64,000 nt of DNA, taken from Baylisascaris procyonis (lineage: Eukaryota; Nematoda; Chromadorea; Rhabditida; Ascarididae). Both the position numbers and the translations under genes were made by a program. The stretch covers positions 930,001 through 994,000 of the forward strand of contig JAZARR010000154.1 in NCBI GenBank assembly GCA_037389465.1. Direction: 5' to 3'. Shown piece after piece: positions 13,514-25,672 of the stretch (its first letter is position 1; each line of letters begins with the position of its first letter). The notes beneath the pieces were generated by a model. It did no database searches and was not told the DNA's origin. It worked only from the letters and a program-made list of their open reading frames with translations.

Positions 13514-13936
13514 TTAAGCAGCTGACGGAAGAAACTCAATTTTCTTTAGTATTATTGTCACCAATGTCACTCTTTCAAAACAAAAAATAACCCTCTTTGT
13601 GATACAAAGATCCTGCCTATTATCTCTCCCAATGCCTCTCATTGTTTTAGTGACGTTAATAAAATTTCGATGTTCGCGTTTTTGTAGACCACAGTCTTGT
13701 ACAAAAAATCTCGAATGCTGAATACGTGGAGCCATAAAGCAAGGAATTGTTTCATCTTTCGACGTATTTAAAGAGGTCTTTAGGAGTTGAGAGCTAAAAG
13801 AGGTTGGCGACCTTGTTCTCATTCGTGTCTGCTGTGATTTTATCTTTGACGATTGTTTCGTTGGCTCGTAAGTTTTCTGATTCGATGATGCTGATAAAGT
13901 CCTCGTTGATGAAATGTTTCCGAATCCGTTTCCCAT
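13514..13936 (-). CDS. Unrecognised 140-residue ORF, possible gene or exon
   Basis: This ORF runs from an ATG at 13936 to TAA and opens MGNGFGNISSTRTLSASSNQ. The first part is rich in Ser, Thr, Lys and Arg with no hydrophobic segment, so a disordered protein is likely. The frame is open upstream to a GTG at 13981. MGN at the start could suggest N-myristoylation, but position 6 is Gly rather than Ser/Thr, so this is weak. No clear splice junctions, polyadenylation signal or family motif were found. It is among the longest ORFs in the window outside low-complexity sequence, yet an ORF this size can arise by chance in 64 kb. Confidence 0.25.
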   Translation of the reverse strand: MGNGFGNISSTRTLSASSNQKTYEPTKQSSKIKSQQTRMRTRSPTSFSSQLLKTSLNTSKDETIPCFMAPRIQHSRFFVQDCGLQKREHRNFINVTKTMRGIGRDNRQDLCITKRVIFCFERVTLVTIILKKIEFLPSAA

Positions 13937-16823
13937 AATCGAACAATGGCTCGTTTTATGTTCTTGCAACGAATTCTGCACAAATGCTCAAATTTAAAGT
14001 GGAAATTAAAGTCGCTCAAGCTCTATTTTTCTTGGATTCCCTTTGTGCTCCTTATATCGTTCATTGTTCGCAGAGTCATAAATGCTGGAATCATTACAAT
14101 TCTTGTTCGCCCATCAATAAAGAGATTCGTGAATTACGCTAGTCCATCACTGCTACAAAAAAATTGCCCATTTCGATTTGCCAGATGAAATTCGGATCGC
14201 CTAATAAAACGGAATCGATCTCCGATGTTTTTCTTCCATGATCTCTACCGTAACAGTGCTTTGCATCCGAAAGCAGCACTGTGGTAGCAATGATCAAAGG
14301 ATGTCATTCATGAATTCTAACAGAAACCATTTCTATAAATGTCATTTTGCGTTCGCCTTAAATTTAGAAGTACGGTGATATCACACAAGCACGAAAATGG
14401 GTCTTTAATAGTGTGCACGTCTTTTTAACAGTATTCAATTCCTCCTATCAGAGCTTCCAGCAAGTTCCTGAAAGTATTATGCTTCGCAATCCTGTTTCAT
14501 CTCTTGATCTCCGCCGGCCACTTCTATTATCAGGATCGGAATGCTAGAGCAGCTTAAAATTGTCCTGGAACTCCAGCACCGAATGCCTTATTGAAGATTT
14601 TCCTAATGCAGTTTTTGTGGCGCTGATTCAGCGTAAGGCTCTTTTTCTTTTTTCTTCCCGCTTTTCTATTCTGTTTTTTTTTTTTGATCTTTTTTGATCT
14701 TTTTTTTATGTCCCCTTGGATTCCCGGGCTGAAGTGAAAATGTTCGAAATCACCTCTATGGCCGTGAATTTTCTTGCCTTTATCTTTTCACATAATTCAA
14801 AGCACAGTTTACTCTGCTGAATCTTGCAAAATTTAATAGTGAAAGCCGTAGCAAGAAAATCGCTTTAAAAAATCAGTTTTGCTTCCCGTGTCTTCCACTA
14901 TCCACAGTCCCTCGAATTTTTCCATAACGTGGTGACGTTGATCCAATTCCGCTAGGTGACAAATGTTTTGCATTCAAATTTCATGCCATCAAATCGAATT
15001 AGAAGTGAAAGACATGTACCTCGTGTCTTCATCCGCACACTGCTTGAAAAGTTCAGACCCTCAGCAACTAACTTTAATACTTTATGGCAGTTACAGGAAA
15101 GCTGCTGATATTTGCCTAGGTTGAGGTCGGGAAGGACCTCTTCCCACCATACAGCGATGATGTGAGATGAGTGCAATGCATGTGGCACACGTACAGACAT
15201 CTACTCATCTTCTCCACAATTAATTAGCCAGATTCTTGACCGTTCACTCCGAAGTGCAAGAAGCAGACGTTTTGTCGTGGTAAAAACAAGTTGTCTTTGC
15301 ACAATGAGAGGAATAGTCTAATGGTGATCATTGTCTGATGGGAAGCAGTCCTTGTACTTGATGGTTAGAAAACGTTTAAATGATGGTCAAAAATAAACGA
15401 GCTCCCTATTGCATACACTGTTTTTATTTCTAGATGTGCCGTTTCTTCGATGCAGCTCAGTTGACACTACAGTGGAGTTTATTTCTTCCTAAAATTCAAA
15501 TTTGCCGCATGAGTAGCGAATGACGAGACATATGAGGAAAAGCGGTTTTTCGAAGTTTATGGAGGAAAGCTAGGAAATGAGGGAGGGAGTGAGAAGAGCT
15601 TATTGAGGACTAGGTGTTATTTGAGGAGAGTTTACTTAAAATAATATTTCGAATATTTCACACAGTTTCTTCTGTCTTGTGAAGTAGATTCGTCATAAGG
15701 AATGTGTGAATATCGCAACAAATGCAAAAGGTTTCGAGTGAAAACGTAATACGGCCAGGCATCAACGCCACTTGTGTTTTTTTAGGTTAATTACCGCGCA
15801 TTCTTTGGATTCATCAAAGATTTAAGATAGTTTTTCGTGAATGGTGGCTCTTTTGGATGACCGTATTTGGCGATACAATCGCCGATCGTTACATTAGATG
15901 GCCGCCATTTTGTGCCGTCGTTACGCTCATTTCATTTGTAACGTTGATTTCGCTAAGGTTGACTTTATTGCTGCTCGAGTGTTGCAGTGTCGCAACTCAT
16001 TTTTTATGCGCGCCGGTTTTAGTTTTTAGTTGCAGCCAGCCATTGTTGCATCTGCCACTTTATGTATATGCTCATGGTGCAGAGAAATCGTACAGTTCTG
16101 ATTGTTGGTCGGAAATGATCTAGTAATCTCTCCCCTCCCCCCCCCCCCGCTCCCTTCCTAACTCATGTCAACTAACGTTCCGAACAATTCGCGAACTTTT
16201 CTAAACTTCTGGGTGGGCTAATATCCTTATCTTCTACGATTACATATCTCTCTGTGAACGTTCATTTGCATTATCCAACAAGAAAAAGAAACATTTCCAC
16301 AAATCCATACGCCATACGTTCTCATCACACCTTGTCGGAATTTCAAGGATGAAAGCAGTCCCCTTGCATCAATGAAATTATTGCTCTCTGAGCCTCAAAT
16401 GTGAAGAAACTTTTCATTCTTTGAGTTTCATTCCATGTAGTTTGCTATGTCCGCTACTCTCACTGTTTTGCTTTCACCGCAACCAATCATGCTTCCATAG
16501 AAATAAGAAAGTAGTAATCACGAAGGTCGTCTGCCATGGGATAAAACTGCCAATTAATCAATGTATGGACTGTGGGAGAATACCTCACAAATTTCAGTTC
16601 GACCTTACCAGAAGCTTCAACTCAAGATGAAACACCGTTTATCTGTCATTATGTAATACAACGATTCCCCGAAAATGATCCATGTCGCAAACATTTTAGG
16701 CATTTTATAGTCATGTGCTTTTATCATGAAGTTCACTCCGGAAAATTCGTTCGAATATTATTGCTATTTCATCCCTTTTTTTGCAAATTTGCGTTGTCAA
16801 GCACTATATGCGAAAGATACAAA
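13937..16823. other. Intergenic, no supported gene
   Basis: Holds a T-rich stretch with tandem TTTTTTGATC copies near 14641-14710 and a run of 12 C at 16137-16148. A possible minus-strand terminal exon near 14550-14620 (ending FGAGVPGQF and stop after a TTAG acceptor) is too short to call. Confidence 0.45.
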
Positions 16824-17142
16824 GGTGCACATGTATACATATGGCGTATACGTACGTATGCGTGTGTGGGTGCGCGTATATGCTCTTGTATAGGTCTGTG
16901 CGTGCTCCAGTAGTACGTGCATGTGCATGCATTTGTGCGCATGCGCGTAGATGTGTGTGCGCGTGTTCGTGTTTTCATGTATGTATGTGTGCGTGCACGC
17001 TTGTATGTGCGCGTGGACATGTGAATATGCGTCTCCGGTATGCGCACATATGCGTATTTGCGTTTATGCATAGGTGTGTGTATGTGTACGCTTGCGTATA
17101 TATATGTATAGTATGTAAATGTGTGTGTGTGTGTGTGTGTGT
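16824..17142. repeat. Degenerate TG/CG/TA alternating tract
   Basis: Roughly 320 bases of nearly unbroken purine-pyrimidine alternation (GTGTGCG, CATGTA, GCGCGT), ending in pure (GT)n at 17120-17142. All frames are open on both strands, giving spurious Cys/Val/Ala-rich and His/Thr-rich ORFs. It is probably an aged microsatellite with Z-DNA potential. Confidence 0.9.
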
Positions 17143-20100
17143 CTAGCTGTTCAACAGCTCCGATTCGGGAACCACTAGAGCTAAAATCACATGTTTTGAC
17201 TGCTGTAATGTAAATCATAAGATGCGAACCACAGCAGCTCTCAAGTTAATCCGTCAACTTCTGTAACAGTGATCGTAAGGTTGCATTTTTTAAACTGATC
17301 TAATCGGAAACAAACAAAATTTTTTTGCTGAAGCTTATGTAAGCGGCTGTGTGAGCTAAAGTGGGACTGCATTATTACACATATTTCGTTCCCAGTACTT
17401 TGTTAGGTTAATTGGAGCCATGAATGAAAGTGAATAAAAACAATGAAATGCCCGGCCTAACATTTATCTATAAATACCGACTAATTCTCACTTCGAGAAA
17501 GAGGTGTTTATGAGAGATGAGAGATTGTGTTTATACATATGAATATTTTGCAATAAATTCTGTGATATATTGTTAAATCCACAACGGTGGAACAAGTTCA
17601 AGTGAAGAAGTAGATTCAAAACTTGTCACGGTTTCTGAATCGCCATCATTTCACCATTCTGCCCACATCTTGCTCTGTTTGTTGTGTTCTGCAAGTACTG
17701 TTCTTGTATTTGCAGTATTACCTGAGTACAGTATATTGCAGTTATTCATTTCTTAAACATTTCGAAGCATAAGTGCCGAATAGCGCGATTTTGATATTAG
17801 ATGTCACTTGAAGTAATGGATTATGAAACAGCTCGATTCAATTAACATTGTCTTGAGGAGTCCAGCAACAGACAGTATTACCTCATGAGCCACTTGATAG
17901 GATACCGCTATCATTTGAAGGAGCAATATGGCTGCTATTTTGTGGTTTTTTCCTGTGTGAAATCGGCTGCCAAAAGAACGCTTCCGATGAAGTTATTCCT
18001 CCTCTCTTCTTCGCATAGTTCCCTCACAAATATTGCACTGCGTTAACGCAATACTCAATTAAGCATAAAACTACTGCCGTATTTCGATTTTATATTTCTT
18101 ACTCATCTATATATTCTTGCATCAATAGCACACTCACCATAATATTATCATGATCGGTGAGTTTTTTTTTCGCTGAAATATACTTCACCTGTTGCTATAG
18201 ATATTGCATTGAAATATCTTGTTATTAGAAAGGTTTATTTAACCAATATCGCAGCATTATTCAATCATCACATTTTCTCTGATACGCTGAAAGTGCACAA
18301 GCTATTCACATGTTCTCATATCTCATATCGTACTTCTCATAAGTGTATTCAAGATTCGTTTGATGAGAATGAATTGATATTATATTCGCAACAAATATAT
18401 CAGCTTCATATCTCAAAGCCTTAGAATTCCCATTATTTTTTTGTTTATTTCACTCTGAGGGAAATATTCGACGTTTATGTTGCTGGTTCCGTTAAGGCGC
18501 ATCAAACAATCCACATAATATGTGAAACAATTGCATAAAGTATTGTAACTGACATCCCTACGGCGCCATATCCGTGCTGTTCAGATGAATGCTCGAATTT
18601 CTTCCAAAAATATGAATGACCCAGAGTTGCTTATTTAGACAATTGATTTCCTTTTAAGATCAAAAATAATCTCAGCGTCATCTTATCTAGATTCATCTTA
18701 TTAACCTCACACAGACAAAGTTGCCCACCTTTATAACATTTACAACAAGTTTAAAATCCGATGCAGTAATCACTATCTGCAAAAGTTTTATCTATGTCAT
18801 TCTTCGAAATACCGGCCTTCAAAGAAATTGTGTTCATAACGTAGGTCAAGTATCATTCCATGCGGCATCGTTGCCCTTCTTGATAGACGTGTTTTCATAC
18901 AGATTCTCTCCCAAGCCTAGTTGGACCTTCTCGCTGCAGTGTGTATACTTCGGTAGGAAGCTTGTACAGGTGGTCAGATAGATCAAATATGAAGGCCGTA
19001 GTCGACATATTTAATATCTTTAATAAGTCATGAGAGAGGCTACCAAGATGAGCGTGATGCAAAAGTGCAGCATATCGTGGAGGCTAACCTAATATGTTGG
19101 ACCACCTATTTCATTGACGTTCACTGCTAAGAAGAACGACTGTGCAGAGGATTCATGCATCTAAATTGGTTGAGATATACCTTTGTTATTTGCTATGACG
19201 CATTTGATAGGTGTTCGTGTTCAGTACTTAGTAAAATTAGTGTTCCGCTTTGCTTGGAACCGTTTTTGCTTTGCTTTCATTTTTTTTAAAACTCGTAGTT
19301 CATACAATGCTGGACAACAGGATGCAATTTGTGGCATATTTTCCTTAAAAGTATGACCTCGCAATTTTTCCCTCTGCGTTTTCCTTTTCCATGAGAAATC
19401 AAAGGCGAGCATGCTTCAACGACAGGAACTAATCATCTTTTCTAAAATTACATCAAATTTGAGGTCGAATTTTGCGCTTAGTCCAGGATCAGAACCACGC
19501 TCTTATGGACATCATTTTCCCCATCAGTAAGTTCAGTAGTGATGCATACGAGACTGCTATATTGCCTCAGTTGCTCAGTTGCCTTTAACTTCCGCCTTTC
19601 CAGACATTTATTCCGTAGTTTCGCTTATAAAGGAAAGCGTCGCATAAGGATTATCTAGGAAATTGTATGCAGATATGAGCATCCGATCACAGGAACATGA
19701 TGTTGAGAATGCGTGCTTTGGCATACTTAACTGTCATTATTTTGAAATGATGAGTATGCAGCTTGCTTTCCGATTAAAGTCCCGCTACCTTCTGTACCTC
19801 GAATTGAGAAATCTCGTGTATGCAACAATTTTCCAATTGCGTCCATAGGTACCAATGAGCGCGTTGACAATAGACAATGGAAAATTTTCGCCATCCCTTT
19901 CTTTCACAATTTGAATTTTCATTACCTCTTTCGTTATACGAACTTTGAACTTTGACGCTATTCTTTAACTGTTTTCATTAAAGACAAAAGGGAAATATAA
20001 AAAGGTGATCTCGAGCAAAAATTTAAGTCCACAAATTCATACAACATGTATTACGTATCCATTCTTCTTACGACAATACACTTGATTTATTTAGGTACAA

Positions 20101-23100
20101 TTTGTTCTCTACTAGTTGCCGAATGTTTATTGTGTAAATAAATTTTTCAAAGATCCATCCGGTTACACTGTTCTCAACATAGAGGACTGAGTGAATTGAG
20201 ATATTGTTATATCTTTATTTTACACGTCATGCATATGATTCGTTCATTAAGTCATCTTTCTGATTATTTCTCATCGAATTTCTAATAGTCTAAAATTTAT
20301 TCCAATTATTCGCTAATGATAAGTCATAATAATCGCAAATCATCCAATCTCATAAAATCTCTTCCATAATTCTTCGCTTCACTGAGCTCCTTTTACACAA
20401 ATTCGTTTCTTATAAGTGACGCTATTCTTTCGCTAGTGAGCAGAATTTTTACTAGACGCTCATGAAAATATTTCATGAGCATTTTAAAGGTCTCTTTGAT
20501 ATTATATCAACCAATTAGCACGCTTTACTGTAGTTTATTAAAATATTTTCCAGCGAAATAAAATAGAGACAACAACCGATTAAAATTTCTGTCGGTGGGT
20601 ATCCGACAGATTGTTTGGCTTTCAAGCACTAGTCGATTGAAACCGAATGCTTTTCAAAAATGACGTCATTTATTAAACGGGAGCATTCTTTAAGAGCCTA
20701 ATTTCGAATCCTCCCGAAAGAAAACCAACCTACCAATACTTTATGCTTGTTTAAAAAAATTCGGCTGGTCGTTCACTGTCGCTAAATTACAGAATCGAAA
20801 TTTTTCTGATCACTTCTGAATTGAACGCATGTTTTCAATTCATCATTTGTTCGACTGAAGTATATCTCTTGGTGTTGGTGTCAGTTAATAAAGACAGTTT
20901 TGAAACGGGTGTTGGTTTATAGGCGAAAATCCTTGTTTCATTAAACCTCTGAAGTGTGGGAAAAGTACTTGTGTTTTTGCTTCGGATAGGTTGGGAAGAA
21001 AGACAAACTGTTACGTCGTCAAATTGGAGTGACGCGGGGAAGGAGAGGCGAGTGTAGAAAGAGAGAGAAACAACGAAATGCAGAACTGTTACTAGTTCTC
21101 CTTTCTGTTGATTTTCGCCACTAGCTTCATAAAAACCTGAAGCGTATGGTCACTCTCCTTCTTTACAATTGTTCTGGGTAGATTTCTTTTGCCTGGAATC
21201 TTATCAAACCTCAATTACTAGTTAACACTTTCTCTTTTTGAATTTGGATCACGTTTGTGCATATGCCTAAACTTAGAGTTAAGCCCAAACTAAGGGTCAG
21301 CTTCAACCACGTGGAGTGTGCAACATACCACCGTTCGATTCATCAGTCAGCGCCCATAATCGAATGGTTTGAACGAGGTTCTATAAGTGAAAATCTGCGA
21401 TCGAGGTTTCCCATAAGCCTTTATCAAACCATGCCGAAGAAAAGTAGTTCAATCAAAAACACGTCCTTGACTTATCTACACGGTGGTATTTTTTCGTATC
21501 TGAAAACCCACTCTGACAATCGAAAAATTATTAGCCCCCTATGGCATATTCGGTTCTGTGGTAATGGACATGTTCGTAACATCCCTAAATCTTCTCTAAT
21601 CTCGGTATGGACATTTTTGATCGAGGCATAAAAGGACAGACGAGAATTACTATTTTTCATCGGATTAAACCACTTTCCGCAATAACCTTATTAATTCTTC
21701 AATGCAATAACGAATGTTCATTTCACAATGTCCACTTCACATTTTCAACAAAAATTAACTTATCAACTGAAAAACAGAGCTCACTCTCCAATTATTTGTG
21801 TACTTATTGATTGCAGGATCGTTCATCGCTATGTGACTCCATTTGTGCAAAATGAAATATTCTTAACTTTCGTTGATTTCACATATTTTCGATTTCGTCT
21901 GCAGAGATTTTATCGCTGCGTTCATTGCATGTCCTAAAATTTTATTAGCTCATTCATTCGACTTGTGGAGACGAATCTATCGCTTCTACGCGAGTTAACA
22001 AATTAATTGAATTTTAATTTCTCATTTCCATACAATCTTAATCATCTATGCGATGACCTATCTCGACTTATGCTGTGGTCCTACATGTGCATGAATATGC
22101 CCGATTACATACTCTGAATGCGAGGTATCGTTTTGAGGAAAAAACACGCCGTGTTGCTGAAAGATATGATGACGAAACTCTGTTTAACTTTCACCGACTC
22201 ACTGCAGGCTTAGATTAATAAGCAACGATTTTTGGCATTGAGAGTGATTTCCAGTTCCCAGATCGCTATCAGAGAAATTTTTGGCCTATGCTTTGGCCGA
22301 ATACTCCATGTTTGTTGAGCATTGTGCACAAATCATGCCCAGTCTATTTTGAAATTACTGAGCGGAATATTCCTGTCGCTTTGCAAATGCCAACTTTTTA
22401 TCGCTTGCATAAGAGCAGGGTCTTCTTGACAGATAGACGGCACACCTGATTGACCTTCTTGATTGAAGTCAATAACCTGTGCCGATGTGTTACTACGTAA
22501 ATCTTCTTAACGGGATCGATTTCGAGCGGTGCAACTACGTACACATCGATCAAATCGAGAAATCTTCATTGGTTTTGCGCCACTCTTTTTGCAATTCTTT
22601 GATGCCGCCTAGTGATAATGCTTTTTTGAGCGACTATGTGGCTGTTGGCCATTATATTCGTCACATCTAAGCGGATTATGATAATGCTTCAGGAGAACAG
22701 GATGGAGGAAGAAGGTAGGAGCTATTTTCGATTGGAATTTAACTGAACTACTTCATCCTCACCAACTTTTCATCATTAACAATTTCTAAATAACAGCAGA
22801 ACCCCCCATCCTCTCCTAATGATATGCGCTCAAATGAGGTTAGAGAGCTCTAGAGATATCTCATGCTACCCAGTCGCTTTAATAACGAAAAAAATTCAAA
22901 TTCACTTCATAATAACTCGAAGGTTTCCTTTCAAGCAAGCGCAGCTGAACCTTTAAATAACAGTAATAAAGTTTTTTCCAGATGATGGAAGGGAAGCAAA
23001 ACTTTCCCGGAGGGAATTCAAGTGTGGCCAAACGAATGGTCTCTAATATCAGCTATTTTTGTTTCAGAACATTTAGAAGAGCGATATTTTCAAAAGTGGC

Positions 23101-25587
23101 ATGTTTCTGCGCTCTTACCAATCCCTTTCTCCCTCTCCCTTCCCTCCTTTCCCTCCCTCCCCCTCCTTTCCTCTCTGCTCTTTCCTCTTCGATTGCAATG
23201 TGTTGCATATGAGAGGACTTCTAATCTCATGACGAACCCCAATTTAACTATACATGCTAAAAAATGAAGGAATTAATTAGCACCAACGTGAGCGTCACGT
23301 TTACGACCGTGGCGCGTGAAGATAAGTTGAAAGGACAACTGATTGAACGCCACAAATCGGACCTTAAAGAAAGGAATGTGGGTGAATTTACAGCACAACA
23401 TTTTGCGTTGAAAAACGGTACTGATATGGCTTTTTGATGATCATTAACAACGCTTGCAACAGTTTAAAAATGTTTCTTTCAGTACCCCTTAACGTCTTCC
23501 TTTCCTCTTCGTATTACTCAGATTAACTTTGTGCAATTTGAAGACACAGTTCACAATGTTTTTTATAATGACATTTGAAAAAAAAAAGAAGCAATGAACA
23601 GCAATCGAAATCCAACGTTGTCATATGAATGCAAATTCGTAACAGTTGTCTTTTCGCATCAAATCTATTATTTAAGAGGGAATGAAAGACCGTTATAAAA
23701 AAGAAACATTTAAGGTGAATATAGGTTAGTGAACGTTGCTGCATCATCGGCCTCCCTATTTTTTGTGCGTGTTTGTCGCCGTTGCGTCCAATTCATTCAT
23801 TCTTTTGCCAACTATCAAACTTATCAACTCGAAGTCGAATTGGTGGCGTCGCATTTCCCCATCTTTTTCTTCCTTCCAAATTTATACATTTTACTGCTTT
23901 TTCATGTTTTATGCATAATTTCACTTGAAATTCTCTCTTATTGCGCTATCGTTATGTATTAGAATGTTCACTTCAGCGATGCATGTGTTGAGAACGCTTA
24001 ACTTTGTTTTAATCTCGGACCGATTCCCCGAGTCAACAAAATTGACTCATACTTATAGTTCATGAGCAAAAAAGCATGACTAATGAGATGTTGATGAGAT
24101 CTGGTTGTTTTCTTATAAAATCTTCCATTGTGCAATATTCGATAAAGTGGCACACGCTTCAAATTCGGTAAACGGCACACCATCGAAATGGAGAATAGCA
24201 CGCTAGCACAACTCAGATCGAAATGGAGAATAAAATTTGCACGCTAACACAATTCAGCATTGAAATTGCTACAAGGAGGGTAAAGGCACGTATCTTTTAG
24301 TGTGTCGAAAATTTGTGAAAGCCGTTAGGAATGTAGGCACACCGACTTTTTCATAAAAGAAACTTTCTAATGGTAATGAAAATTTTGTCTTCACTTGAGC
24401 GAAGTTTAGTTCACTATTGATTCTAACAGTTAATTTTGAACAGAATCAGTGTTGCGTTTCAAATTAAAATGCTACAAAGATAAGTGTTCGTCCACGATAA
24501 GAAATTACTCAGCAATAATGGCTCACCTTTTCTTATCATTTCCTATCCCTAATGCATGACGACTCTACTAAATTTGCATATTGCTGGCACAATCCATAGC
24601 TGCTATAGTTTGATGCATCGCTAAATATCTTATCGTAGCAGTTCACAAAAGTGCTGCTGTAAACGAAAGCTGAAATATTTTGTAACTTACAAGCCCCTCG
24701 ACAAGAGAATTTTTTCAACACACAACCTAAATGCATATTTTTTAGGGCCACTGATTTCCCAGCCTCAATTTAGGGAAGAATTCAAGTCATTTATTTGGCG
24801 TTCGTTATAAGATGTGCAGAACCGCAATCTCCACCATCTGAACAATAATGCTTTCTTGAATTTCTATTCAGTTTCAACGTGAACGAGGCAACAATGGCAA
24901 AAAATTGGCGTCATTGGCAAGATTGCATCTATAAGCAGCAATGAAATAATACTCTTTGTACTATAGAAGTTACTTTTAAATTAATTGTTGCACTTTTCAA
25001 TGTTGTCAGTAGTTTATTCTTAAACGTCGGATAAATTAGACGGTGGAATTATTCACTGCATTTTTCTGCACTTCAAAATTTTGTTAGCTGTGTATTTACG
25101 TTTCGTTGATATATTCAACGCAGCAATATCATTTAATGCTTAGATCCTCTCAAAAAGTTTACTGTGTTATTGTGCCACCCTATTCCATTATCATTCACTG
25201 TGGTCATTCTCTTATTTCCACAGGACGAAGATTTTATATTTTGGTGCCTCGAGGTTCCCGAAAGGTTGAACTTCCTATTATGCCAATACTAATCGCAATG
25301 TGTTACGAGTAGAGAATTCTGTGACGATCACTCGTTAGTTGAATGGACGTAGTTGAATAGACAATTATTTACATTAAAATCGCGATATGTTTTGTTCATA
25401 AGAAGAGGTGGGATTAGAGTTATTGAGTTGATCCAACTGCCAAACAATTTCGAATAGTGTACATATTTCATGCAATAACCCGCATATCTCATAATTTACC
25501 ATTGAAGAAATGACCTTCTAATGACAAAATCGGCGACATCACGTTGAAATGTATGCCAGATTCCACTGTCATTGTCGAATTCTTCAG
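17143..25587. other. Intergenic region upstream of gene B
   Basis: No supported gene. ORFs at 18721-18981 (+), 21257-21631 (+) and 23729-23962 (+) lack domains, codon bias and credible splice ends. A pyrimidine-rich run lies at 23114-23195 and an imperfect tandem repeat at 24183-24259. The gene B promoter should lie in the last part, but no core element could be assigned. Confidence 0.5.
24183..24259. repeat. Imperfect tandem duplication, about 35-42 bp unit
   Basis: TCGAAATGGAGAATA starts both copies (24183 and 24218), each followed by GCACGCTA-CACAA-TCAG. The second copy carries a few extra bases (AAATTT). It lies 1.3 kb upstream of gene B. Confidence 0.75.
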
Positions 25588-25672
25588 ATGCTGCACGGAT
25601 TGATCGTTCTCTTACTCACTGTGGCACATATATGCGCTGCTCCGAGCACGCCACGGCAGACTCTTCAATCCG
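25588..25672 (+). CDS. Gene B exon 1: signal peptide
   Basis: 28 codons plus one base. MLHGLIVLLLTVAHICAA is a clear signal peptide, with cleavage likely after Ala17 or Ala18. The ATG directly follows ATTCTTCAG, a strong nematode acceptor, so an SL-trans-spliced mRNA would start at the codon. An in-frame ATG at 25549 would bury the signal peptide and is disfavoured. The donor is G|GTAATC. Confidence 0.85.

Noticed and set aside
16769..17218. 149- and 121-residue Cys/Val- or His/Thr-rich ORFs, and similar ones at 54973-55527
   Set aside because: All six frames are open because the DNA is an alternating TG/CG tract, and the composition follows directly from it.
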